Source of the DNA: Brenneria populi
GTDB lineage: Bacteria; Pseudomonadota; Gammaproteobacteria; Enterobacterales; Enterobacteriaceae
Length of the DNA stretch: 64,000 nucleotides
Reading direction: 5' to 3'
Assembly (NCBI RefSeq): GCF_036016195.1
Contig: NZ_JAYWTM010000001.1
Location: forward strand, 620,001-684,000
Shown here: positions 8,903 through 17,437 of the stretch, one piece after another
Position numbering within the stretch: position 1 is the stretch's first letter
Layout of the letters: the number at the start of each line of letters is the position of its first letter
Position numbers and translations under genes: made by a program
Notes under the pieces: model-generated
What the model saw: the letters and a program-made list of their open reading frames with translations, nothing else
Told to the model about the DNA's origin: nothing
Databases searched by the model: none

Positions 8903-9919
8903 ATGATTGATACGCGACTCCCTCTGACGGATATTCACCGCCACCTTGATGGCAATATTCGCGCGCAGAGCATTTTGGAACTGGGCCGCCAGTTCAATAT
9001 TTCACTCCCTGCCGATGACCTGGAGTCACTGCGTCCTCATGTGCAAGTCACCAAGAATGAGCCTGATTTACTGAGTTTTTTGCAGAAGCTCGACTGGGGC
9101 GTCGCCGTTCTGGGATCGCTGGATGCCTGCCGCCGCGTCGCTTATGAAAATGTGGAAGACGCCGTTAACGCCGGGCTGGATTACGCGGAGCTGCGTTTTT
9201 CTCCCTACTACATGGCGATGAAGCATCGCCTTCCGATTGCCGGCGTGGTTGAGGCGGTCATCGACGGCATCGCCGCGGGCTGTCGCGATCGTGACATCGT
9301 GATACGTCCGATCGGCATTCTGAGCCGCACGTTCGGCACCGCCGCCTGTCAACAGGAACTGGACGGTCTGCTGGCCCACAAAGACCACATTGCGGCGCTG
9401 GATCTGGCGGGCGATGAGCTGGGATATCCCGGCGACCTGTTCGCCTCGCACTTCAAACAGGCGCGCGACGCCGGCTGGCATATTACCGTCCACGCGGGTG
9501 AAGCGGCGGGGCCGGAAAGCATCTGGCAAGCTATTCGTCAGCTTAAAGCCGAACGCATCGGCCACGGCGTCGCCGCCATTATCGATAGCGATTTGATGAA
9601 CTACATGGCTGAAAACGCTATCGGCATCGAATCCTGTCTGACCTCCAACCTGCAAACCAGCACCGTCGCCGCGCTGGATCAGCATCCGCTGGCGCATTTC
9701 CTGCGTTACGGTATTCCCGCCACGATTAATACCGACGATCCGGCCGTTCAGGGCATTGAGATCCGCCATGAATATGAAGTGGCGGCGCCGCTTGCCGGGC
9801 TAACCGCCAAAGAGACCCGTCAGGCGCAGGAAAATGGATTGCGTATCGCGTTTATCAGCGAGCGGGAAAAGCAACAGCTGCGCGAGAAAGTGCTGCGTAA
9901 ACGCGGCCTGGCGTCATAA
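8903..9919 (+). CDS. add: Adenosine deaminase
   Basis: Zinc hydrolase converting adenosine or deoxyadenosine to inosine or deoxyinosine plus ammonia in purine salvage. The 338-residue TIM-barrel protein matches E. coli Add throughout. It carries the metal-binding HxH near the start (TDIHRHLDGNI), HITVHAGEAAGPES (about 195) with the third His and its region, RIGHG with SCLTSNLQTS, and the catalytic NTDDPAVQG (about 275). The chosen ATG begins MIDTRLPLTD like E. coli; the ATG at 8813 would add 30 unconserved residues. E. coli places add next to ydgJ; here a yfeH-type gene separates them. Confidence 0.97.
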   Translation: MIDTRLPLTDIHRHLDGNIRAQSILELGRQFNISLPADDLESLRPHVQVTKNEPDLLSFLQKLDWGVAVLGSLDACRRVAYENVEDAVNAGLDYAELRFSPYYMAMKHRLPIAGVVEAVIDGIAAGCRDRDIVIRPIGILSRTFGTAACQQELDGLLAHKDHIAALDLAGDELGYPGDLFASHFKQARDAGWHITVHAGEAAGPESIWQAIRQLKAERIGHGVAAIIDSDLMNYMAENAIGIESCLTSNLQTSTVAALDQHPLAHFLRYGIPATINTDDPAVQGIEIRHEYEVAAPLAGLTAKETRQAQENGLRIAFISEREKQQLREKVLRKRGLAS

Positions 9920-9937
9920 TCTGTTTTCCCTGCGCTT

Positions 9938-9970
9938 ACCCCAAGGCGGCCCGACCGTCCGCCTTGGGGT
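9938..9970. terminator. Hairpin terminator between add and yfeH
   Basis: A perfect 12-bp stem (arms ACCCCAAGGCGG and its complement, 9-base loop) lies between the convergent genes add and yfeH. The trailing T content is poor (TTGCCGTTTCG), but position and stem strength fit a shared terminator. Confidence 0.65.
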
Positions 9971-10003
9971 TGCCGTTTCGCCGTCTCTTCCGCGTCCAGC
10001 TTA

Positions 10004-11014
10004 TTAATCGACGGTCGGCGCGGGGGCGCAACCCGCCTCAGCGCGTTTTAGCCGGCGCGCATAACGCTGGGCCAGCGCCGCGCACACCATCAGCTGAATC
10101 TGATGGAAGATCATCAGCGGCAGAACCATTATCCCCACCGCCGAGGCCGGAAACAGGACGCTGGCCATCGGAATGCCGTTGGCCAGGCTCTTCTTCGAAC
10201 CGCAGAATACGATGGTTATCTCATCGGCGCGATTAAAACCCAGCCTGCGCGCCAGCAGCGTATTGGCGATCAGCACAATGGTCAGCAGCACGATGGAACA
10301 GACGATCACCGCCAGTAAGGACCAGCCGTTAATCTGGCTCCAGATCCCCTGAACCACGGCTTCGCTAAAGGCGACGTACACCACCAGCAAAATGGATGAG
10401 CGGTCGGTAATATTAATTAACTTGCGGTGGCGATCGACCCATCCGGCAATCAGCGGTCGGGATAGGTGGCCGATAACAAAGGGAACCATCAGCTGCATGA
10501 TAATCGCGCCGATGGCGTGCAACGTGTCCGTCTGCCCCTCGCCCTGGGTATGCATCAACAGTCCGACCAGTATCGGCGATAGAAATACCCCCAGGATACT
10601 GGAGGCCGAGGCGCTACAGATGGCCGCCGCGACGTTGCCCCCGGCCATTGAGGTGAAGGCGATGGCGGACTGTACGGTGGCCGGCAAAGCGCACAGATAG
10701 AGAAAGCCGAGGTACAGCGCCGGCGTCAACACCACCGGCACCAGCAGGCTCATGCCCACGCCCAGCAGCGGAAACAGGACGAACGTGCTGGCGAAGACCA
10801 CCAGATGCAGCCGCCAGTGCCCCATCCCGGCGGCGATGGCTTGCCGGGACAGTTTGGCTCCATGCATAAAAAACAGCAGCGCAATCGCCGCCGTCGTCAG
10901 ATACTCAAAAAAGATTTTCGCCGCGCCCTGGCAAGGGAAAAACGACGCCGCCGCCACCACCAAAAACAGTATCAGCAAAAAACTATCAATTCTTAACCGC
11001 TGCAACCACCCCAT
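10004..11014 (-). CDS. yfeH: YfeH, putative bile acid:sodium symporter-like transporter
   Basis: A 336-residue inner-membrane protein with about ten hydrophobic helices, SBF-like (BASS) family, close to E. coli YfeH. Diagnostic shared stretches include LTTAAIALLFFMHGAKLSR (about 45), LPATVQSAIAFTSMAGGNVA (about 115), IVFCGSKKSLANGIPMA (about 275) and LPLMIFHQIQLMVCA near the end. The substrate is unproven. The ATG at 11014 has AAGGA 8 bp upstream; the ATG at 11050 precedes that ribosome site. E. coli yfeH maps elsewhere, so this position between add and ydgJ is a lineage difference. A second, unrelated-looking BASS-type carrier lies on the other side of add. Confidence 0.88.
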   Translation of the reverse strand: MGWLQRLRIDSFLLILFLVVAAASFFPCQGAAKIFFEYLTTAAIALLFFMHGAKLSRQAIAAGMGHWRLHLVVFASTFVLFPLLGVGMSLLVPVVLTPALYLGFLYLCALPATVQSAIAFTSMAGGNVAAAICSASASSILGVFLSPILVGLLMHTQGEGQTDTLHAIGAIIMQLMVPFVIGHLSRPLIAGWVDRHRKLINITDRSSILLVVYVAFSEAVVQGIWSQINGWSLLAVIVCSIVLLTIVLIANTLLARRLGFNRADEITIVFCGSKKSLANGIPMASVLFPASAVGIMVLPLMIFHQIQLMVCAALAQRYARRLKRAEAGCAPAPTVD

Positions 11015-11181
11015 TCTCACATCCTTATCTCGGCCGATAACCGCCACCATTCAAGCTCTCCGACGCCTTGCGCCGCCGCTTGATTTATGGGTTCTCATTA
11101 GCCTTTGGTTTAAACGACGCAGGCGATCCTAAGATCGCCTGCCGCAACCAAACGGCAACGTCCGCCATAAAATTGACGACG

Positions 11182-12228
11182 TTAGCTATTTTTTAGCGTC
11201 ATCACCCTTTTCTGCTGATGCGACGCCAATCCAAGCTCAATCAACTCCATCACCTGAATCGCCTGATGCACCGTCACCGGGTTTTCGCCTTTGCCGGTTA
11301 GCGCATCGCGAATGGCGCTGTAGTAGGCGGGATAGTCGCCGGGAAGCGTCGAAACGCGCTGCTCGACCGCCACGCCGTCGCGGTACAGGGTCAGCACGCC
11401 GTCCTGTTTATCCTGCCCCCAGTTCTCCTGCGGCGGACGCCGATTATCCTTCAACTGCTGCTCCTGCGTATCAAGGCCGTATTTCACAAAACTGCCGCGC
11501 GAACCATGCACGATATAGCGGGCGGAAGGGGCGGCCACCAGCATGCTGCCATGCAGCACCACCCGGCGCTGAGGGTAGATCAGCACGGCGTGGAAATAGT
11601 CCGTCGCTTTGCTGCCGGGCCTTAACTGCGCCAAATCGACCTGAATGGCGACCGGTAAGCCAAAAAGCTGCAGGGTCTGATCCAGCAGATGCGGCCCCAG
11701 ATCGTACCAGATCCCGCTCCCCTCGCTGCCGTCTTCGCGCCAGCGCTGGCGAACTTCCGGACGATAGCGATCGAAATGGGACTCCATATAAACCACATCG
11801 CCCAACACGCCGGTATGAAATACCTGCTTCAGCGTCAGAAAATCGCTGTCCCAGCGCCGGTTATGAAATACGGAAAGCAGTTTTCCCGTGTGCTCGGCCA
11901 GCAGATTCAGCTCATGCGCCTGTGACAACGTCACGGTAAAAGGCTTATCCACCACCACGTGTTTGCCCGCGGTCAGCGCCTGTTTGGCCAATGAGAAATG
12001 CGTGTCATTCGGCGTGGGGATAACGATAAGGTCGATATCCCGCTCGTTAAATAACGTTTGCGGCTCGCTCACCACTCTCACATTCGCCCAGTCGGCATGA
12101 ACTTTATCGGCATTACTGCTGGAAACAGCGACCAGCTCCATCCCCGGCGTCCCGGCAATCAGCGGCGCATGAAACGTTTTACTGGCATAACCGTATCCCA
12201 ATAATCCAACACGAATTACGTCACTCAT
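11182..12228 (-). CDS. ydgJ: Gfo/Idh/MocA-family oxidoreductase YdgJ
   Basis: A 348-residue NAD(P)-dependent sugar-type oxidoreductase. It has an N-terminal Rossmann fold with GLLGYGYASKTFHAPLI (about 8), the EKP-like motif as VVDKPFTVTLSQA (about 93), and a C-terminal alpha/beta domain with GIWYDLGPHLLDQTLQLFG (about 170). It matches E. coli YdgJ, whose physiological substrate is unknown. In E. coli it follows add. The araC gene lies 108 bp upstream in the same direction, but a short palindrome sits between and separate transcription is likely. Confidence 0.9.
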   Translation of the reverse strand: MSDVIRVGLLGYGYASKTFHAPLIAGTPGMELVAVSSSNADKVHADWANVRVVSEPQTLFNERDIDLIVIPTPNDTHFSLAKQALTAGKHVVVDKPFTVTLSQAHELNLLAEHTGKLLSVFHNRRWDSDFLTLKQVFHTGVLGDVVYMESHFDRYRPEVRQRWREDGSEGSGIWYDLGPHLLDQTLQLFGLPVAIQVDLAQLRPGSKATDYFHAVLIYPQRRVVLHGSMLVAAPSARYIVHGSRGSFVKYGLDTQEQQLKDNRRPPQENWGQDKQDGVLTLYRDGVAVEQRVSTLPGDYPAYYSAIRDALTGKGENPVTVHQAIQVMELIELGLASHQQKRVMTLKNS

Positions 12229-12300
12229 GAAGATTCCCCTTCGCCTTCGCTTTTTAATATCACCACAAGTATACCCTTCATACCGCAGCTCGAATTATTT

Positions 12301-12314
12301 AGGTATATATACCT
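12301..12314. repeat. 14-bp perfect palindrome upstream of ydgJ
   Basis: AGGTATATATACCT is a perfect inverted repeat in the short gap between the araC stop and the ydgJ start. It could be a repressor operator or part of an AT-rich promoter; nothing else supports either reading. Confidence 0.35.
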
Positions 12315-12335
12315 CATAAATTTAGAGGAATCTCA

Positions 12336-13292
12336 TTATCTTGATGATATCTCCGCCGCGCGCCGAATGCCAACGCCGCAGGACGCCGCGTTCCACGGCG
12401 GGTTTTCCTTTTCGGCCGCCGGATAGTTGATTTCACTGCGGCTGCGGCGAAAATCGCTCGGACTGACCCCCACCCGTTTGCGAAATACGCGCGAGAAGTA
12501 GAGCTGATCGTCATAACCGACCACCCTGCCGATATTGGCGATGGACTCTTGCGTGGTTTGCAGCAGCAGTTTGGCGCGGATCACCCGCTGATCCTCGCGC
12601 CAGCGTAAAATATTAATGCCGACCTGCGCGCGGAACAGATGCGCCAGCCGCGACGGCGACAGGCACACATGCCGGGCGACTTCGTCAATGCGCAGCTCGC
12701 CGGCCAGATTGGCGGTAATAAACTGGCAGGCCTCAATAACCCTAGGATCCATGATTTTATGCGGACTCTGCGGATCTTCCTCCATCGCCCGCAGCAGCAG
12801 GCGCTCCAGCAGATTCATTCCCAGCTCCTCCGAAAAACGCCGTCCCGAGCGCTGCGTCTGTTCGATATTGGTGAATAGCCGATCGAACTCCATCAGCAGT
12901 TGGTTATTCGGCAGGCTCAAACGCCCGACGCCGCAGCTTTTGCTGTGCCATTCCAGCCAGTCGGCCCAGTACGCCCGTGGGCGAAAATAGACCCAGCGGT
13001 GATACCAGCAGTCGCTGTCGGGCGCACGGCCGTAAAAGTGCTTGGTTTTAGGCGGAAACAGCAGTAAGTCGCCCGGACGGCAGTAGAAAACGTCGTCGCC
13101 ATCAAAAACCTGTCCCTGCCCTTTGATGGTGAGATTAATGATGTAGCCTTTCATGCCATCAGGACGATCGATAAAGAAATCGAGCGGTCCATGCGCCAGG
13201 ATCGGCGTCAGCCCGGCGACCAGATAGGCGTTAAACGAGTAGCCCGGCAGCAGCGGATTAGGCTGGATTTCATGCGTCATACGGTGATACAT
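12336..13292 (-). CDS. araC: Arabinose operon regulator AraC
   Basis: AraC activates the ara genes with L-arabinose and represses them by looping without it. The 318-residue protein has the N-terminal cupin arabinose-binding and dimerisation domain, recognisable by LLPGYSFNAYLVAGLTPI at the arm and FFIDRPDGMKGYIINLTI, CRPGDLLLFPP and WYHRWVYFRPRAYW further on. The C-terminal AraC/XylS double helix-turn-helix includes VCLSPSRLAHLFRAQVGI and VGYDDQLYFSRVFRKRVGVS. It is about 26 residues longer than E. coli AraC, mostly a diverged C-terminal tail after DFRRSRSE. The ATG at 13292 follows GGAGG; an ATG four codons in is also possible. Here araC lies downstream of araH in the same direction, not divergent from araB as in E. 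coli. Confidence 0.94.
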   Translation of the reverse strand: MYHRMTHEIQPNPLLPGYSFNAYLVAGLTPILAHGPLDFFIDRPDGMKGYIINLTIKGQGQVFDGDDVFYCRPGDLLLFPPKTKHFYGRAPDSDCWYHRWVYFRPRAYWADWLEWHSKSCGVGRLSLPNNQLLMEFDRLFTNIEQTQRSGRRFSEELGMNLLERLLLRAMEEDPQSPHKIMDPRVIEACQFITANLAGELRIDEVARHVCLSPSRLAHLFRAQVGINILRWREDQRVIRAKLLLQTTQESIANIGRVVGYDDQLYFSRVFRKRVGVSPSDFRRSRSEINYPAAEKENPPWNAASCGVGIRRAAEISSR

Positions 13293-13363
13293 CTAACCTC
13301 CGCGGCAGCAAGCGTCATAACGAGGCCCGCGTTTTATCAGGCCTCCCGTCCCATAAACGCGGT

Positions 13364-14365
13364 TCATAGCGTTTTCTTCGCCAGCTGTTTGTAGCGGTCG
13401 AAGATCACCGCCGCCAGCAGGATCAAACCGCGCACCACGTATTGGGCAAACGGCGAAATATTCAGCAGATTCATCGCGTTCTCCACGGTGCCCAAAATCA
13501 GCACCCCGGCGACGACATAGGAGATTTTGCCGATACCGCCTTTCAACGAAACCCCGCCCAATACGCAGGCGGAAATCACGATAAGCTCGTAGCCGATCGA
13601 CGTCATCGGCTGGCCGCTGGTCATACGCGACGCCAGAATAATGCCCGCCGCCGCGGAGACCAGGCCGGAAAGCGTGAAAATGATGATTTTCGTGCGCACC
13701 ACCGGCACCCCGGCCAAACGCGCGGCCTCTTCGTTGCCGCCTATCGCCAGCGTATTGCGGCCAAATGTGGTTTTATTCAGCAGCAGCCCGAACAGAAGCA
13801 TACAGGCCACGGTGATCCAGATCGGCGCCGGCAGCCCCAGCCAGTTGGCGTAGCCCAGCGTAAAGAAACGCTCGTCTTCGATACCGACCGCTTTGCCATC
13901 GGAGATGATGTAGGCCAGACCGCGCGCGATCTGCATGGTCGCCAGCGTGGTGATCAGCGCGTTAATCTTCAGCCGCGCAATGACAAAACCGTTAATTAAC
14001 CCGAAGGCGGCGCCCAGCAGCAGCCCGGCGCCAACGCCGATCCACAGGCTTTGGCTGAGATTGATCGCCACCGCCGTGGTGACGCCGGCGCAGGCGATAA
14101 TCGACGCGACGGAGAGATCGAAATCCCCGGAAGCCAGGCAGAACAGCATCCCGCAGGCCACCATGCCGGACATGGATATCGCCAGTCCCAACCCTTTCAT
14201 ATTGATAAAGCTGGAAAAGTTCGGCACGAAAATCACGCAGGCGAAAAACAGCACGGCAAACACCACCAGCATGCCGTAGTTATCCCAAATACGGGCGACG
14301 CCCGTCCCGCCTTTTCTCTTTTCAGACCCCGCGGCAAGCGTCGAGTCGGTTTTACTTATGGGCAT
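13364..14365 (-). CDS. araH: L-arabinose ABC transporter permease AraH
   Basis: Inner-membrane permease of the high-affinity arabinose importer (ribose/galactose-type CUT2 family). It has 333 residues: a basic cytoplasmic N-terminus and then multiple hydrophobic helices. Family segments include GMVACGMLFCLASGDFDLSV (about 70), FGLINGFVIARLKINALITT (about 135), NEEAARLAGVPVVRTKIIIF (about 215), and GVSLKGGIGKISYVVAGVLI (about 272). It partners with AraG (ATPase) and AraF (binding protein) encoded just upstream; the gap to araG is 17 bp, so they are co-transcribed. Confidence 0.95.
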   Translation of the reverse strand: MPISKTDSTLAAGSEKRKGGTGVARIWDNYGMLVVFAVLFFACVIFVPNFSSFINMKGLGLAISMSGMVACGMLFCLASGDFDLSVASIIACAGVTTAVAINLSQSLWIGVGAGLLLGAAFGLINGFVIARLKINALITTLATMQIARGLAYIISDGKAVGIEDERFFTLGYANWLGLPAPIWITVACMLLFGLLLNKTTFGRNTLAIGGNEEAARLAGVPVVRTKIIIFTLSGLVSAAAGIILASRMTSGQPMTSIGYELIVISACVLGGVSLKGGIGKISYVVAGVLILGTVENAMNLLNISPFAQYVVRGLILLAAVIFDRYKQLAKKTL

Positions 14366-14382
14366 GGTTTACTCCTTTGCGG

Positions 14383-15906
14383 TCAGGCAACCGCGGCGTC
14401 AATATCAGGGGTTCGTAACATTGCCAGACTCAGCGCTTTCTGCTCCGTGGCTTCATCGTGCAGCAGCTCGCCGGATACCGCGCCCTCGCGCATCACGATG
14501 ATGCGATCGGCCAGCCCAAGCACTTCCGGTAGGTCGCTGGAGGCAAACAGCACGGCAATACCTTGCTGCGCCAGCGTATAAATAACGTGATAGATTTCAT
14601 GCTTGGCGCCGACGTCGATCCCGCGCGTCGGCTCATCCAGCAGGATGACTTTCATCTCCTCGGATAACCAGCGGCCCAGAATCACCTTCTGCTGATTGCC
14701 GCCGGAAAGATTCATCATCAGCTGCTGCGCGCTGGGCGTTTTAATATTCAGCGCCTGGATCCGCCGGCGCGCATTCTCCTCCTCCCACTGGTTATTAATA
14801 ACGAAACCGGCTCTCAGGCTGTTGCGCCGCGCGCTGATATTAATGTTGTCGCGTACCGAATGGACGGCGATGATCCCCTCCGCCTTGCGATCTTCGGGAC
14901 AGAGCATGATGCCCTGGCGGATGGCGTCGATCGGCGACGCGATCGCCAGCGGCCTGCCGTCCAACAGCACCTGCCCGCCGGTGATACGGGTCGCGCCGAA
15001 CAGGGCCTTCAGCAGTTCGCTGCGCCCGGCGCCCACCAGCCCGAACAGCCCGACGATCTCTCCCCGGCGCACATGCAGGGAAACCCTGGATTTCACCCCC
15101 GGCGCCTTCACCTCTTTCAGGGTCAGCCGCTCTGCGCCGCAGTCGCGGGGCGAGTAGCCGTAGATATCCCCCAGGTCTCTGCCCACCATCGCCTGCACCA
15201 GCGATTCGTGGTTCACCTGGCGCATATCGTCAAAGGTGCGCACATAGCGGCCGTCCTTAAACACGGTAATGGCGTCGCTCAGGGCGAAAATTTCCTCCAT
15301 ACGGTGCGAAACGTATAGGATGACGCGCCCTTCGCGGCGCAATTCGCGAATCACCCGGAATAGCTGTTCAATCTCCCGGGCGGACAGCGAACTGGTGGGC
15401 TCATCGAAGGCGATGATTTTGGCGTTGCGCGCCAGCGCCTTGGCGATTTCCACCATTTGCCACTGGCCGATGGAGAGATATTTAAGCGGCGTATCGGGGT
15501 CGATATCCAATCCCAGATGGTCGAGCTGCAGCCGGCTCTCATAGCGCATCAGGGCATAATCGACCACGCCGTATTTGTGCGGAAACTGGCCGAGGTAGAT
15601 GTTTTCCGCCACCGTCATTTCCGGCACCAGATGCAGCTCCTGATAGATGATGGCGATGCCGTTATTCAGGGCATCCATGGTGTTGGTGAACTGCACGGGC
15701 TTGCCCTTGATACGGATTTCCCCGCTGGAGGGCGCATAGTTACCGCTTAAAATTTTCAATAAGGTGGACTTGCCCGCGCCGTTTTCCCCCATCAGGGCGT
15801 GGATCTGCCCGGCATAACAGGAAAAGCTGATGTCCGTCAGCGCCTTCACGCCGGGAAAGACTTTGCCGATGCCATGAAATGATAAGTAGGGTGACTGTGC
15901 CGTCAT
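14383..15906 (-). CDS. araG: L-arabinose ABC transporter ATP-binding protein AraG
   Basis: Double-ATPase subunit energising arabinose import. The 507-residue protein matches E. coli AraG. The first cassette has Walker A GENGAGKST (about 40), the signature LSIGQWQMVEIAKAL (about 140) and Walker B AFDEPTSSLS. The second has the degenerate P-loop-like GLVGAGRSELLKALFG, the signature LSGGNQQKVILGRWL (about 395) and LLDEPTRGIDVG. The ATG at 15906 is about 6 bp after GAGGAG; longer starts at 15942 and 15912 are worse placed. The 173-bp gap to araF contains a structured repeat, which may lower araGH expression relative to araF. Confidence 0.96.
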   Translation of the reverse strand: MTAQSPYLSFHGIGKVFPGVKALTDISFSCYAGQIHALMGENGAGKSTLLKILSGNYAPSSGEIRIKGKPVQFTNTMDALNNGIAIIYQELHLVPEMTVAENIYLGQFPHKYGVVDYALMRYESRLQLDHLGLDIDPDTPLKYLSIGQWQMVEIAKALARNAKIIAFDEPTSSLSAREIEQLFRVIRELRREGRVILYVSHRMEEIFALSDAITVFKDGRYVRTFDDMRQVNHESLVQAMVGRDLGDIYGYSPRDCGAERLTLKEVKAPGVKSRVSLHVRRGEIVGLFGLVGAGRSELLKALFGATRITGGQVLLDGRPLAIASPIDAIRQGIMLCPEDRKAEGIIAVHSVRDNINISARRNSLRAGFVINNQWEEENARRRIQALNIKTPSAQQLMMNLSGGNQQKVILGRWLSEEMKVILLDEPTRGIDVGAKHEIYHVIYTLAQQGIAVLFASSDLPEVLGLADRIIVMREGAVSGELLHDEATEQKALSLAMLRTPDIDAAVA

Positions 15907-15961
15907 GTCCATCTCCTCATGGTTAAAACGGCGGCCGCGCAAACGGCGCCGATATCACATC

Positions 15962-16075
15962 CTAATGCCGATCGTTTAAGCAGCGAGAGACAGGGGCGAC
16001 CGTCGGGGTGAGCCCTCCCCTGCGGGAGCCTCCCCCGGCGTTTCCCCTAAAACCGGCTTACGCGACCGGCATTCC
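15962..16075 (+). repeat. Structured dispersed repeat, copy R1 (araF-araG gap)
   Basis: About 114 bp bounded by near-inverted ends AATGCCGATCGTTTAAG and, on the other strand, AATGCCGGTCGCGTAAG (14 of 17 identical). The core has the hairpin arms GTCGGGG and CCCCGGC, with an inner CCCTGCGGG-type apical stem. It lies between araF and araG, oriented opposite to their transcription. Confidence 0.85.
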
Positions 16076-16079
16076 GCTA

Positions 16080-17063
16080 TTACATCAGGCCCTTTTTCTC
16101 CAGTTCGGTTTTGAAATTGTCGCGGGTAATCAGCACCACGTCGGTGACCTCGGTGAATTTTGCCGGCTCTACGCCCTTGGCGATCCAGTCGTTCAGCATC
16201 TGGATGCTTTTATAGCCGTGGATATCCGGGCTTGGCAGCAGCGAGCCGTAGAAGCCCGTGGCCTGCCCTTTCGACAGTTCGCTCACCGCATCCACGCCGT
16301 TGATGCCGATGCCGATCACGTTGGCCGCTTTAAAACCCTGGCCTTCCGTGGCGCGAACGCCGCCCAGCACGGTGTTATCGTTCATGCCGACGATCAGCCA
16401 GTTTTTGACCTGCGGATGCTGCACCAGCAGAGAGTTGGCGGCGTCGAACGCCCCGGGGATATCGTTGGATTTGGTCGGCACCTGATAGATCTGTTTTTCC
16501 GGGAAGCCGGCCGCTTTCAGGGCGTCCATCGAACCGGTGGTACGGCGGCGCGCGGTATCCAGCTCATTGGCGGTAATCGCCATCACCGCGGTTTCCTCAA
16601 CCTTCCAGCCGCGCTTGTTCATCTCTCGCCATAGCTCCTGCCCCTGCCGTTCGCCGATTTTCGTCGCCGCCATCATCACCAGCGGCACCGAGTCCATCGG
16701 CTCGCCTCTGGCGTTGACGAACTGATCGTCCACCGCGATAACCTTCAGATCGTAGCTGCGCGCTTTAGCCACTATCGCCGGCCCGAGTTTAGGGTCGGGC
16801 GTACAAATAACAAACCCTTTGGCGCCGCTGGCGGCCAGGCTATCAATGGCGTTAAGCGTTTTCTCGCCGTCCGGAACGGCGATTTTGATAACGTCGAAAC
16901 CGAGATCTTTTCCCGCCTTATCGGCAAACTTCCATTCGGTTTGGAACCAGGGCTCTTCCGGCTGCTTAACCAGAAACCCCAGTTTCAGCGTTGCGGCGAT
17001 AGCCGATTGTGACATAACGACGGCCAGCCCAATCGTTACCAGCGCCTTAGTGAATTTATGCAT
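16080..17063 (-). CDS. araF: L-arabinose ABC transporter substrate-binding protein AraF
   Basis: Periplasmic arabinose-binding protein, 327 residues against 329 in E. coli. A Sec signal peptide is clear (MHKFTKALVTIGLAVVMSQS then AIA, cleavage probably before ATLKLG). The mature part is a type I periplasmic binding fold with LKLGFLVKQPEEPWFQTEWK at the start, AVDDQFVNARG (about 110), and VGMNDNTVLGGVRATEGQGF (about 235) in the sugar-binding hinge region. The ATG at 17063 follows GGAG; the in-frame ATG at 17135 would mask the signal peptide. First gene of araFGH, divergent from araBA over a 374-bp control region. Confidence 0.96.
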   Translation of the reverse strand: MHKFTKALVTIGLAVVMSQSAIAATLKLGFLVKQPEEPWFQTEWKFADKAGKDLGFDVIKIAVPDGEKTLNAIDSLAASGAKGFVICTPDPKLGPAIVAKARSYDLKVIAVDDQFVNARGEPMDSVPLVMMAATKIGERQGQELWREMNKRGWKVEETAVMAITANELDTARRRTTGSMDALKAAGFPEKQIYQVPTKSNDIPGAFDAANSLLVQHPQVKNWLIVGMNDNTVLGGVRATEGQGFKAANVIGIGINGVDAVSELSKGQATGFYGSLLPSPDIHGYKSIQMLNDWIAKGVEPAKFTEVTDVVLITRDNFKTELEKKGLM

Positions 17064-17437
17064 GATGTTCTCCGGTATATTTATCGTTTTGCACGCCGTG
17101 GGCGCGAAAACGTGTAATCGTTTCCAGAAAGGCATTTCCGGTCCGGATAAAAGGAAAAACAGCGCGTCGATGCAATTTCCTTCTTCCGCGGCATTCAGAC
17201 GTCCTACCTTTTATCCGTTATTTTTCGCCAGGAGATAGAGCGTTATCACATCCCGAAATAATGACAGGTTTGTACATATATTTAGCGAATTTAACCAGTC
17301 GTTAACTTTTGAAGTCCATCACAAAACCGCCGCTGGCGGCAGAAAAATGCATACTTCCAGCCAACGCCTCCTCACGCCCGAAACCGCCACGCTCTTATCG
17401 TTGCCACACGACGGACGGAGCTAAACGGGAGCAGACA
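17064..17437. promoter_or_regulatory. araFGH-araBA divergent control region with candidate AraC boxes
   Basis: The 374-bp gap contains the 11-mer CCTTTTATCCG on the plus strand (17207-17217) and its exact complement (17144-17154), one per divergent transcript. This resembles the TTTTTATCCATA part of the E. coli araI1 half-site, so they are good candidates for AraC binding. The full TAGC-N7-TCCATA consensus is not met. I could not pick a convincing CRP site or -35/-10 pair by eye. Confidence 0.45.
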
